NCBI RefSeq assembly: GCF_001047675.1
Contig: NZ_CP011975.1
Location: forward strand, 369,709 to 433,708
Direction: 5' to 3'
DNA length: 64,000 nt
From: Yersinia aleksiciae
GTDB lineage: Bacteria > Pseudomonadota > Gammaproteobacteria > Enterobacterales > Enterobacteriaceae
The position numbers were made by a program, and so were the translations under genes. The notes beneath the pieces are model-generated. The model searched no databases, was not told the DNA's origin, and worked only from the letters and a program-made list of their open reading frames with translations. Below are positions 52,575-60,125 of this stretch, piece after piece. The first letter of the stretch is position 1, and the number at the start of each line of letters is the position of its first letter.

Positions 52575-53044
52575 GTCACTCCAATGCAGTCACTAACCTC
52601 GTCTTAACCGTCGGCAACAGCATGATGGGCGATGATGGTGCAGGCCCGTTGCTGGCTGAGCGCATGACCCAGCAGCCCTTAGCGGATTGGCAGGTGATTG
52701 ACGGCGGTTCAGCGCCGGAAAACGTGGTGCATCGTATCCGCTCCTTGCAGCCCACGCGGTTGGTTATCGTTGATGCGGCGGATATGGAATTAGCACCGGG
52801 GGAGATACGAATCATTGATCCTGAGCGGATTGCTGAAATGTTTATCATGAGCACCCATAATCTGCCGCTCAATTTTCTCATCGATCAGCTCAAGGAGGAT
52901 ATCAGCGAAGTGATTTTCATCGGCATCCAGCCGACATTGGTCGCGTTTTACTTCCCGATGACCGATATCGTTAAGCAAGCGGTGGAAATACTGTATCAGC
53001 AGTTGCCCCACTGGCAAGGTGACGGCGGTTTTGCCCATCTATGA
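52571..53044 (+). CDS. hycI: Hydrogenase maturation endopeptidase HycI
   Basis: HycI (157 residues) is the nickel-sensing protease that trims the large-subunit tail. It has the family core LTVGNSMMGDDGAGPLLAERM with the nickel-binding aspartate, VIDGGSAPENVVH and STHNLPLNFLIDQL with the conserved histidine. In E. coli the hyf operon has no protease gene and hycI belongs to hyc; here it is built into the hyf operon and the obvious substrate is HyfG. It overlaps hyfJ by 4 bp. Confidence 0.94.
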   Translation: MSHSNAVTNLVLTVGNSMMGDDGAGPLLAERMTQQPLADWQVIDGGSAPENVVHRIRSLQPTRLVIVDAADMELAPGEIRIIDPERIAEMFIMSTHNLPLNFLIDQLKEDISEVIFIGIQPTLVAFYFPMTDIVKQAVEILYQQLPHWQGDGGFAHL

Positions 53045-53053
53045 TTGAGTGAC

Positions 53054-53087
53054 GGTGTGGCGTCGTCAAATTTGCCGACGTCACACC
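53054..53087 (+). terminator. Stem-loop after hycI, probable hyf operon terminator
   Basis: GGTGTGGCGTCG (53054-53065) pairs with CGACGTCACACC (53076-53087) through 12 bp with one G-U. A short T-run follows only after 7 further bases (AGTTTTT), so termination may be partial. Being about 100 bp before the hydN sigma54 promoter, the palindrome might instead be an activator site. Confidence 0.55.
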
Positions 53088-53185
53088 CACCGACAGTTTT
53101 TCAACTTTCTGCCAATCTCATTAAATCCCCATAAATTCATTATAAAACAAAGAGATTAATTCACTTTCACTTCACTCGTTCAACT

Positions 53186-53201
53186 TGGCATAAACCATGC
53201 A
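53186..53201 (+). promoter_or_regulatory. Sigma54 promoter of hydN-fdhF
   Basis: TGGCATAAACCATGCA matches the -24/-12 consensus with correct spacing. Transcription would begin near 53213, leaving a leader of about 440 bases that contains three ERIC copies before hydN. Confidence 0.85.
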
Positions 53202-53262
53202 ATATGTAGGGTAATGTGTCAGCGTTGCTCATCCGAGGGGTAACCTGCCAGACCCCTTAATT

Positions 53263-53639
53263 GATACCCAATAGATTTCAAAGTGCAGGAAGGCGGCAAA
53301 CGAGAGAGTCCCGATGAGCTGACTCAAGTCAGTGATTCGGGTGAACGAGAACAGCCAACGCATCTGCGGTTTGAAAGATGAAGACATAGATACCCAATAG
53401 ATTTCAAAGTGCAGGAAGGCGGCAAACGAGAGAGTCCCGATGAGCTGACTCAAGTCAGTGATTCGGGTGAACGAGAGCAGCCAACACATCTGCGGTTTGA
53501 AAGATGAAGACATAGATACCCAATAGATTTCAAAGTGCAGGAAGGCGGCAAACGAGAGAGTCCCGATGAGCTGACTCAAGTCAGTGATTCGGGTGAACGA
53601 GAGCAGCCAACGCATCTGCGGTTTGAAAGATGAAGGGTA
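53263..53639. repeat. Three tandem ERIC repeats in the hydN leader
   Basis: Three nearly identical 126-bp units start at 53263, 53389 and 53515 with GATACCCAATAGATTTCAAA and contain the ERIC core GAGTCCCGATGAGCTGACTC followed by AAGTCAGTGATTCGGGTG. Differences are single bases (ACAGCC or GCAGCC; CGCATC or CACATC). The last unit runs into GGGTAAGGAG, so the hydN ribosome site sits at its edge. Because 126 is divisible by three, the minus strand shows a long repetitive open frame that is an artefact. Confidence 0.95.
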
Positions 53640-53650
53640 AGGAGAAAGCA

Positions 53651-54193
53651 ATGAACCGCTTCATAATAGCCGACCCAAAAAAATGCATTGGCTGCCGCAC
53701 CTGTGAGGTCGCCTGCGTACTGGCACACAATGGTGGCCGACTGGAGGCCATGAATAAGGCCAATTTTGCCCCACGACTGAAAGTCGTCAAAGGGTTGAAT
53801 GTCAGTACTACCATTATGTGCCGCCACTGCGAAGACGCCCCTTGCGCCAATGTTTGCCCGAACGGCGCGATTGTTCGCGCGGCCGATAGCATTCAGGTGC
53901 TGCAAGAGAAATGCATTGGCTGCAAAACCTGCGTCGTTGCCTGTCCGTACGGCGCCATGAATGTGGTAACCAAACAGGTCGAAGTGATGTTCAACGGCCT
54001 CTCTCAGGGTTTTTGCCTCAAAGCCGAAGCGCAGAAATGTGACCTGTGCGAAGGGCGTGCTGCTGGCCCCGCCTGTATTTCTGTTTGCCCAACTCAAGCG
54101 CTCCATATGATTGGCCGCGACACGATGCAAGCCATGCTGCGCAAAAAACAGATGCGCGCCGCGCTGGATGAAGCCAACGAGATGAACTTTTAA
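53651..54193 (+). CDS. hydN: Electron-transfer ferredoxin HydN
   Basis: HydN (180 residues) is a four-cluster ferredoxin-like protein that supports FdhF activity. Cysteine groups are CIGCRTCEVAC, CRHCEDAPCANVC, CIGCKTCVVAC and CDLCEGRAAGPACISVC. The ATG at 53651 gives MNRFIIADPKKCIGC as in E. coli; AAGGAG lies 7 bp upstream. An in-frame start 21 bp earlier lies within the ERIC end and is rejected. fdhF follows 30 bp later in the same transcript. Confidence 0.95.
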   Translation: MNRFIIADPKKCIGCRTCEVACVLAHNGGRLEAMNKANFAPRLKVVKGLNVSTTIMCRHCEDAPCANVCPNGAIVRAADSIQVLQEKCIGCKTCVVACPYGAMNVVTKQVEVMFNGLSQGFCLKAEAQKCDLCEGRAAGPACISVCPTQALHMIGRDTMQAMLRKKQMRAALDEANEMNF

Positions 54194-54223
54194 GCCTGCC
54201 TCAAAAGCCAAGGGGATTAAAGA

Positions 54224-56371
54224 ATGTATAAAGCATTAACTGTCTGCCCATATTGCGGCTCCGGCTGCAAAATCAACTTACTGGTTGAAAACGGCAAAGT
54301 CGTCGGCGCGGAAGGCGCTAATGGGGTCACCAATCAGGGCGAACTCTGCCTGAAAGGCTACTACGGTTGGGATTTTCTCAACGATACCAAGCTGCTGACG
54401 CCACGCCTGAAACAGCCGATGATCCGTCGCCAAAAAGGCGGCAAACTGGAGGCGGTCTCCTGGGATGAAGCCATCGAATTCGCCAGTAGCAAGCTGCGGG
54501 CGATTAAGGAGCAATATGGCCCGGAAGCCATTATGCACACCGGTTCATCCCGTGGGCCGGGCAATGAAACCAACTATGTGATGCAAAAATTTGCCCGCGC
54601 AGTGACTGGCAGCAACAACATTGACTGCTGCGCCCGGGTTTGTCATGGCCCGTCAGTGGCTGGCCTGCAAGTGACACTGGGCAATGGTGCGATGAGTAAC
54701 TCAATCTGCGAGATTGAGGACACCAAATGCATTTTGGTGTTTGGCTACAACGCCGCCGATTCCCACCCGATTGTCGCCCGCCGTATCCTCAAAGCCAAAG
54801 AGAAAGGCGCGAAAGTGATTGTTTGCGATCCGCGCCATATCGAAACGGCACGTATTGCGGACCTGTGGTTGCCACTGAAAAACGGCTCGAATATGGCGTT
54901 GGTGAATGCCTTTGCCAACGTGTTGATTAGCGAAGAGTTATACGATAAAGATTATGTTTCGCGCTATACCGAAGGTTTCGATGAATATCGCGAAATTGTC
55001 GCCAAATACACCCCAGAGTATGTCGAAGGTATCACTGGCCTGCCAGCGCAGACCATTCGTGAAGCGATGCGCATCTATGCCGCCGCCCCTTCTGCCACCA
55101 TTTTATGGGGCATGGGGGTGACCCAATGGGGTCAGGGCGTGGATGTGGTTAAGGGATTATCAGGCTTGGCACTGCTGACCGGCAATCTCGGTCGCCCGAA
55201 TGTGGGTGTCGGCCCAGTACGTGGGCAGAATAACGTGCAAGGTGCCTGCGACATGGGCGCACTGCCCAATATGTACCCCGGTTACCAATCTGTCACCGAT
55301 CCCGCCACACTGGCGAAGTTTGCCAAAGCTTGGGGCGTCCCCTCCCTGTCCGACAAAATCGGCTACTCACTGACCGATGTGCCGCACAAAGTGAAAGAGG
55401 GCAAAATCAAAGCTAACTACGTGATGGGCGAAGATCCGCTGCAAACTGAGCCCGATCTGTCGATGATGCGTGAAGCCTTCAGTGAGTTGGAGCTGCTGAT
55501 TGTGCAGGATATCTTTATGACCAAAACCGCCGCCGAGGCGGATGTGATTTTCCCTGCTACGTCGTGGGGCGAACATGAGGGGGTCTATTCCGCCGCCGAT
55601 CGGGGTTTCCAGCGCTTTGAAAAAGCAGTCGATGCCCAAGGTGACGTGAAACCAGATTGGGAGATCATCAGTCTGATGGCAACTGCCCTCGGCTATCCGA
55701 TGAAATATCACAATACCCAAGAGATTTGGGACGAGCTGCGCGAACTCTGCCCGCTCTTCTACGGCGCAACCTACGAGAAAATGGCTGGATTGGGCTATAT
55801 TCCGTGGCCCTGTACTACCGAGGATAGCCCCGGCACGCCGTGGCTATATGCCGGTAATAAGTTTGACCGCCCCGGCGGTAAAGGATTGCTGTTTGCCAGC
55901 GAATGGCGGGCGCCCATGGAGCTGGTGGATGCGGACTATCCGCTGGTGCTCTGTACCGTGCGCGAAGTGGGCCACTACTCTTGCCGCTCAATGACCGGTA
56001 ACTGTTCGGCGCTGCAAACCTTGGCCGATGAGCCGGGTTATGTGCAAATCAGTCCGCAGGATGCCGATAAAATGCATTTGCAAGATCAACAACTGGTCTG
56101 GGTTGAGTCGCGGCGCGGCAAGGTTATCACGCGGGTTTCTGTCAGTGAGCGCATTAATGTCGGCGCGGTGTATATGACTTACCAGTGGTGGATTGGGGCC
56201 TGTAATGAGTTGACATTGGATCATCTTGATCCGATCTCCAAGACACCAGAGTACAAGTATTGTGCGGTGAAACTGGAGGCGATTCCAGATCAGGTGTGGG
56301 CGGAGAATTATGTGCAGCAGGAGTATAGTCAGTTAAAAGCGCGGTTACGTCGAGAAGCTGAAGTAATTTAA
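54224..56371 (+). CDS. fdhF: Formate dehydrogenase H, cysteine-containing variant
   Basis: FdhF (715 residues) is the molybdenum bis-MGD formate dehydrogenase of the formate hydrogenlyase complex, on the cytoplasmic side. The N-terminal [4Fe-4S] ligands are C8, C11, C15 and C42. The catalytic residue at position 140, selenocysteine (UGA) in E. coli, is cysteine here (TGT, 54641-54643) in CCARVCHGPSVAG; His141 follows as expected. VRGQNNVQGACDMGALP and VGHYSCRSMTGNC are intact. So the frame is continuous without UGA decoding. Known cysteine forms of this enzyme work but more slowly. It is convergent with the activator gene downstream. Confidence 0.96.
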   Translation: MYKALTVCPYCGSGCKINLLVENGKVVGAEGANGVTNQGELCLKGYYGWDFLNDTKLLTPRLKQPMIRRQKGGKLEAVSWDEAIEFASSKLRAIKEQYGPEAIMHTGSSRGPGNETNYVMQKFARAVTGSNNIDCCARVCHGPSVAGLQVTLGNGAMSNSICEIEDTKCILVFGYNAADSHPIVARRILKAKEKGAKVIVCDPRHIETARIADLWLPLKNGSNMALVNAFANVLISEELYDKDYVSRYTEGFDEYREIVAKYTPEYVEGITGLPAQTIREAMRIYAAAPSATILWGMGVTQWGQGVDVVKGLSGLALLTGNLGRPNVGVGPVRGQNNVQGACDMGALPNMYPGYQSVTDPATLAKFAKAWGVPSLSDKIGYSLTDVPHKVKEGKIKANYVMGEDPLQTEPDLSMMREAFSELELLIVQDIFMTKTAAEADVIFPATSWGEHEGVYSAADRGFQRFEKAVDAQGDVKPDWEIISLMATALGYPMKYHNTQEIWDELRELCPLFYGATYEKMAGLGYIPWPCTTEDSPGTPWLYAGNKFDRPGGKGLLFASEWRAPMELVDADYPLVLCTVREVGHYSCRSMTGNCSALQTLADEPGYVQISPQDADKMHLQDQQLVWVESRRGKVITRVSVSERINVGAVYMTYQWWIGACNELTLDHLDPISKTPEYKYCAVKLEAIPDQVWAENYVQQEYSQLKARLRREAEVI

Positions 56372-56380
56372 TAGATTAAC

Positions 56381-56411
56381 GGCTACTGCGCTTCTGATCA
56401 GTGCAGTAGCC
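56381..56411. terminator. Stem-loop between fdhF and the activator gene
   Basis: GGCTACTGC (56381-56389) and GCAGTAGCC (56403-56411) form a perfect 9-bp stem 10 bp after the fdhF stop. No T-tract follows on either strand, so it may be a processing or protective hairpin rather than an intrinsic terminator. Confidence 0.5.
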
Positions 56412-56521
56412 AAGGATTGACCACGCCCAGGAGCACTTCGGCGGCTTACGCCACTACGGCCCCAACGGCGTGTTTCCCCTTGGTTCAACTTTATTGGTAA
56501 TCAGCTCAGACAAAAATAGGT

Positions 56522-58684
56522 TTACTCAGCCATCCCATCTTCTTCTTCGATACTTTTTACTGATATTCCTAATCGTTGCATGCGGGATAACAAGGTGGTG
56601 CGTTTTAGTCCTAGCTTAATTGCCGCCCCTTTTGATCCAGCAACCACACCGTTGGTTTCACGTAATACGCGAATAATACGCGCACGCTCGGACTCCGAGA
56701 ATTCCGGCTCTTCACTTTCAGGTAACAGCGGTTTGCGAACAGCCCTTTCCGGCGCAGGTTTGGCGACTTCTAGCGGCGATAAATGATATTCCAGCTCTTG
56801 TAACTGTAAATTCAGCGTGGTGCCTCGGCTGAGGATTACCGCCCGCTCAATCACATTCTCCAGTTCGCGAATATTTCCCGGCCAAGGTAAACGACTGAGT
56901 AAACGTAATGTTTCACTGGGGATGGTATCAATGACGCGGTTCATACGTTTGGCTATTTTCTGAGTGAAGAATTTCACTAACAAAGGAATATCTTCTGGCC
57001 GCTCACGCAGCGGGGGGATCACAATAGGAAAAACATTAAGCCGATAATAGAGATCACTGCGATATTCGCGATTGACCATCATCAATTTTAAATCACGATT
57101 GGTGGCTGCAATCAACCTCACATCCACCGGAATAATTTTACTGCCCCCCAAGCGCTCTATTTCCCGCTCTTGTAATACCCGCAGGAGTTTCGGTTGCAGC
57201 TCAAGGGGAATATCCCCAACTTCATCGAGAAAGAGTGTACCGCCATCGGCCATCTCAAAGCGGCCAATACGCTGTGACGATGCACCGGTATAAGCGCCCT
57301 TTTCATGGCCAAACAGATCGCTCTCCATTAAACCTGAGGGGATCGCCGCACAGTTCATTTTGACCATGCGCTGCTTCTTGCGGGTACTTAAATTATGGAT
57401 CGCACGAGCAATTAACTCTTTACCGGTGCCGGTTTCGCCGAGAATCAGAACCGTGCAATCACTGGACGCCACCATTTCGACTTGTTCCAGCACCGCTTTA
57501 ATAGCGGCGCTATGACCAATTATCTCGCCGAACTCCTCATTATGAATAATCTGATCGGTCAAATAGAGATTCTCATTAACCAGTGAGTCTTTCAGGCGGG
57601 TAATTTCGTCATAGGCCAAGGCATTATCGACGGCAATGGCAATACGGGCGGCAATTTGCCGTAACAGTTTAAGATTGCTGTCGGTGAAAATATCACTCTG
57701 ACATTGCGCCAGTTTTAATATGCCCAACATCTTATGGCCGAAAAAGAGTGGCAGTAGGCACACCACCTGCAAACCTTCATCCAGCATATTCGCCAGTTGT
57801 TTATCTTCGGGGGCCAACAGAGAAATATCCGCCAGATTAACCAGCAATAACTCTCGACTTTGTAAAACTTGTCCGGCTAAAGTGCCAGTAATATCCATCC
57901 AGGCTTGCTGATGCTGTACCGCTTTACCGATCTGGTAGCGAGTCGAAAAGACATGCAGCTTATTTTTATCGTCTTGGGTACCGCATATTGCCAGACTGAT
58001 GTAATCGATATTGAAAAAACGGTGTATCTCTTTCGACACTTCTGCCGCTAAGACATCCATTTCCAGTTTAGAAATAACCGTGTTGGTGACATCCACTAAT
58101 ATTCGGAAGTGATCCCGTTCAAAGCGCAATTTTTCACGTTCAGAAAATGCCCGATTGATTTCAGAGATATTATCCACCGCGATGGCGACCACATCTGCCA
58201 ATAATCCCAGAAAGGTCATCGCCTGCTCATCGAATTCACTGTCGTCAGTCTTAATAAACTCAACACAGCCGGACCAGTGATTATCATGGCCCAAGGGAAA
58301 ATGACAGCCAGCGTGTAACTGCTGATAAGGCACTAAGTCGGAGACAGATGAAAATTCCCTTTGCATACGCTGATGGTCACTGCGCAAAGGTACTTGTTGT
58401 TGCCATGCCAGAGCGCCGGGGCCTTCGGCAAACAGGATATTTTGCGCCCCCACCACAGTGTTGGTGACATCATCATGGGTATAAAGCGTAATTTGGTTAT
58501 ACAGCGGATTAAGCAGCAATAAATTGACACGTTGAAAACGCACTACAGAAAAAGAGAGCTTTCTGAGTTCATTAACTAACTCGGTGATATCGCGGAGTAA
58601 TAATAATTTTTTCGATACTCTGAACAGGGTATCTTGCCAAACCTGAGCCAATGTGGGACGGGGTAGTTTTTTTGCGCTATCCAT
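56522..58684 (-). CDS. fhlA: Formate-responsive sigma54 activator, FhlA/HyfR type
   Basis: This 720-residue enhancer-binding protein has two GAF domains (about 25-180 and 200-370) that should sense formate. The AAA+ domain (about 400-640) has Walker A GETGTGKE, GAYTGA (the sigma54-contact loop, usually GAFTGA) and LFLDEVGDIPLELQ. A C-terminal Fis-type helix-turn-helix (GSKGAAIKLGLKRTTLLSRMQRLGI) ends it. It is somewhat longer than E. coli FhlA (692) and HyfR (670) and could be either; only one such gene is in the window. It should act on the sigma54 promoters before hypA, hyfA, hydN and focA. Convergent with fdhF, divergent from focA. Confidence 0.9.
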   Translation of the reverse strand: MDSAKKLPRPTLAQVWQDTLFRVSKKLLLLRDITELVNELRKLSFSVVRFQRVNLLLLNPLYNQITLYTHDDVTNTVVGAQNILFAEGPGALAWQQQVPLRSDHQRMQREFSSVSDLVPYQQLHAGCHFPLGHDNHWSGCVEFIKTDDSEFDEQAMTFLGLLADVVAIAVDNISEINRAFSEREKLRFERDHFRILVDVTNTVISKLEMDVLAAEVSKEIHRFFNIDYISLAICGTQDDKNKLHVFSTRYQIGKAVQHQQAWMDITGTLAGQVLQSRELLLVNLADISLLAPEDKQLANMLDEGLQVVCLLPLFFGHKMLGILKLAQCQSDIFTDSNLKLLRQIAARIAIAVDNALAYDEITRLKDSLVNENLYLTDQIIHNEEFGEIIGHSAAIKAVLEQVEMVASSDCTVLILGETGTGKELIARAIHNLSTRKKQRMVKMNCAAIPSGLMESDLFGHEKGAYTGASSQRIGRFEMADGGTLFLDEVGDIPLELQPKLLRVLQEREIERLGGSKIIPVDVRLIAATNRDLKLMMVNREYRSDLYYRLNVFPIVIPPLRERPEDIPLLVKFFTQKIAKRMNRVIDTIPSETLRLLSRLPWPGNIRELENVIERAVILSRGTTLNLQLQELEYHLSPLEVAKPAPERAVRKPLLPESEEPEFSESERARIIRVLRETNGVVAGSKGAAIKLGLKRTTLLSRMQRLGISVKSIEEEDGMAE

Positions 58685-58999
58685 ATATTCCCAAAGTCAT
58701 TAAGCCCAAAAATAGATGATCGATACTTTAAGGTATTGAAATAGACAAATATATATTAACCCGCGATAAGCTTGATCTGGGTTAATAAACAATTTCATCT
58801 GAATTCATTGATTCTTTCGCCTATTGAAATCACGTCTCATTCACATCAAAAAGCAAACAAAACATTGAGTTACGAACTATCACATCTCAGCATGCGAGGT
58901 GCGATTACGCACCTTCGTTATATAAATATATACATATCGATATTGAGGTATTTATTAGCCATATCGCTTAGAAATAACCAATCTCGCTCGCAGAACGAA
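58685..58999. other. Divergent regulatory region between the activator gene and focA
   Basis: No gene is visible. A palindrome AGGTGCG (58897-58903), ATTA, CGCACCT (58908-58914), extended to CGAGGTG and CACCTTCG, is a candidate activator site about 90-100 bp before the focA -24 box; its halves resemble those near hyfA. No promoter for the activator gene could be placed. Confidence 0.45.
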
Positions 59000-59015
59000 T
59001 GGTATGAAAAATGCA
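59000..59015 (+). promoter_or_regulatory. Sigma54 promoter of focA
   Basis: TGGTATGAAAAATGCA has GG and GC at -24/-12 spacing; TGGTAT departs from TGGCAC at two less critical positions. Transcription would start near 59027, 71 bases before focA. Confidence 0.75.
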
Positions 59016-59097
59016 TGAAATTCATGCCAGTAAAATAATTATTTAAATTTCATCTTATCACTCCCTTCAGCATTAAAATAAGCAACAGGAGTTATCA

Positions 59098-59952
59098 ATG
59101 AGCCTTGAAAATCCCTTTGATCTACGACTTCCGGTTGATATGGCAAAACTCGCCGAGCAAGTGGGTATATATAAAGCCACGAAAAATCCGGCCACCACCT
59201 TTTATTTAGCCATGACTGCCGGTGTGTTTATCTCGATTGCTTTTGTCTTCTATATTACCGCCACAACCGGCACCGCAGGCGTGGCGTTCGGTTTAGCCAA
59301 GCTCGTGGGCGGCCTCTGTTTCTCTCTCGGCCTGATTTTGGTGATTATCTGTGGCGCTGATCTATTCACGTCCACGGTGTTAATTGTGGTGGCAAAAGCC
59401 AGCGGTAAGATCAGCTGGCGGCAATTAATCTGCAATTGGATCAACGTCTATTTCGGCAATCTGATTGGCGCGCTGTTCTTTGTCGCCTTAATTTGGTTTG
59501 CGGGTCAGCATACGGCGGCGAACGGCTTATGGGGCTTGAATGTCCTGCAAACAGCCGATCATAAATTACACCATACCTTTGTTGAAGCGGTCTGCTTGGG
59601 GATTTTAGCTAATCTGATGGTCTGTCTGGCGGTGTGGATGAGCTACTCCGGCCATACCTTGACCGATAAAATCGTAGTGATGTTATTGCCTATCGGCATG
59701 TTTGTCGCCAGTGGTTTTGAGCACAGTATCGCCAATATGTTTTTGATCCCACTGGCTATTGTGATTCGTGACTTTGCATCACCCGAATTCTGGCACTCAA
59801 TCAATGCCACTCCAGATCAGTTCCCTGCTTTGAATATGTCCAACTTTATTATCGATAATCTCATCCCGGTGACTATCGGTAATATTATTGGTGGTGGATT
59901 ACTGGTCGGACTAACCTATTGGATTATTTATCTGCGTAATCCCACTCATTGA
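59098..59952 (+). CDS. focA: Formate channel, FocA type
   Basis: This 284-residue formate/nitrite transporter forms pentameric inner-membrane channels for formate. It has six hydrophobic segments, GVFISIAFVFYITATTGT, LGLILVIICGADLFTSTV with the omega-loop region, and SGFEHSIANMF with the central histidine. By sequence it is closer to E. coli FocA (NPFDLRLPVDMAKLAEQ, IYKATKNP) than to the hyf-linked FocB, although its position matches focB. Supplying formate to the adjacent FHL system and sensing by the activator are the obvious roles. AGGAG precedes the ATG. Confidence 0.92.
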   Translation: MSLENPFDLRLPVDMAKLAEQVGIYKATKNPATTFYLAMTAGVFISIAFVFYITATTGTAGVAFGLAKLVGGLCFSLGLILVIICGADLFTSTVLIVVAKASGKISWRQLICNWINVYFGNLIGALFFVALIWFAGQHTAANGLWGLNVLQTADHKLHHTFVEAVCLGILANLMVCLAVWMSYSGHTLTDKIVVMLLPIGMFVASGFEHSIANMFLIPLAIVIRDFASPEFWHSINATPDQFPALNMSNFIIDNLIPVTIGNIIGGGLLVGLTYWIIYLRNPTH

Positions 59953-60002
59953 GTCTATTGCTCGAAGATGATGATCTCTTTCGTCAATTTTGACGAAGTG
60001 AC

Positions 60003-60044
60003 GTAAAAAGTAAAAAGTAAAAAGTAAAAAGTAAAAAGTAAAAA
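60003..60044. repeat. Six tandem GTAAAAA heptamers
   Basis: The heptamer GTAAAAA is repeated six times without error. It directly abuts the stem of the focA/mgl terminator; read on the minus strand it supplies TTTTTAC units as U-tract. Copy number could vary by slippage. Confidence 0.95.
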
Positions 60045-60081
60045 GCCAGTCAGGATATTCCCAGACTGGCTTCTCTTTTTA
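60045..60081. terminator. Bidirectional terminator between focA and mglC
   Basis: GCCAGTC (60045-60051) pairs with GACTGGC (60064-60070). On the plus strand TTCTCTTTTT follows (focA end). On the minus strand TTTTTAC repeats follow (mgl operon end). Confidence 0.9.
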
Positions 60082-60125
60082 TTGTGACGCTACTGCCTTA
60101 TTGTGACTCTACTGCCAATAATCGA

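Noticed and set aside
53229..53651. A 140-codon minus-strand open frame with a 42-residue repeated peptide
   Set aside because: It lies wholly in the three ERICs; the 126-bp period is a multiple of three, which keeps the frame open by chance. No ribosome site, and no coding relatives known to me.
54641..54643. A selenocysteine UGA codon in fdhF
   Set aside because: The codon is TGT (cysteine), confirmed by position; no in-frame TGA occurs in the gene.
59098..59952. focB, the formate channel linked to hyf in E. coli
   Set aside because: Position would suit focB, but the sequence, especially the N-terminus and the segment around the first two helices, is closer to FocA.
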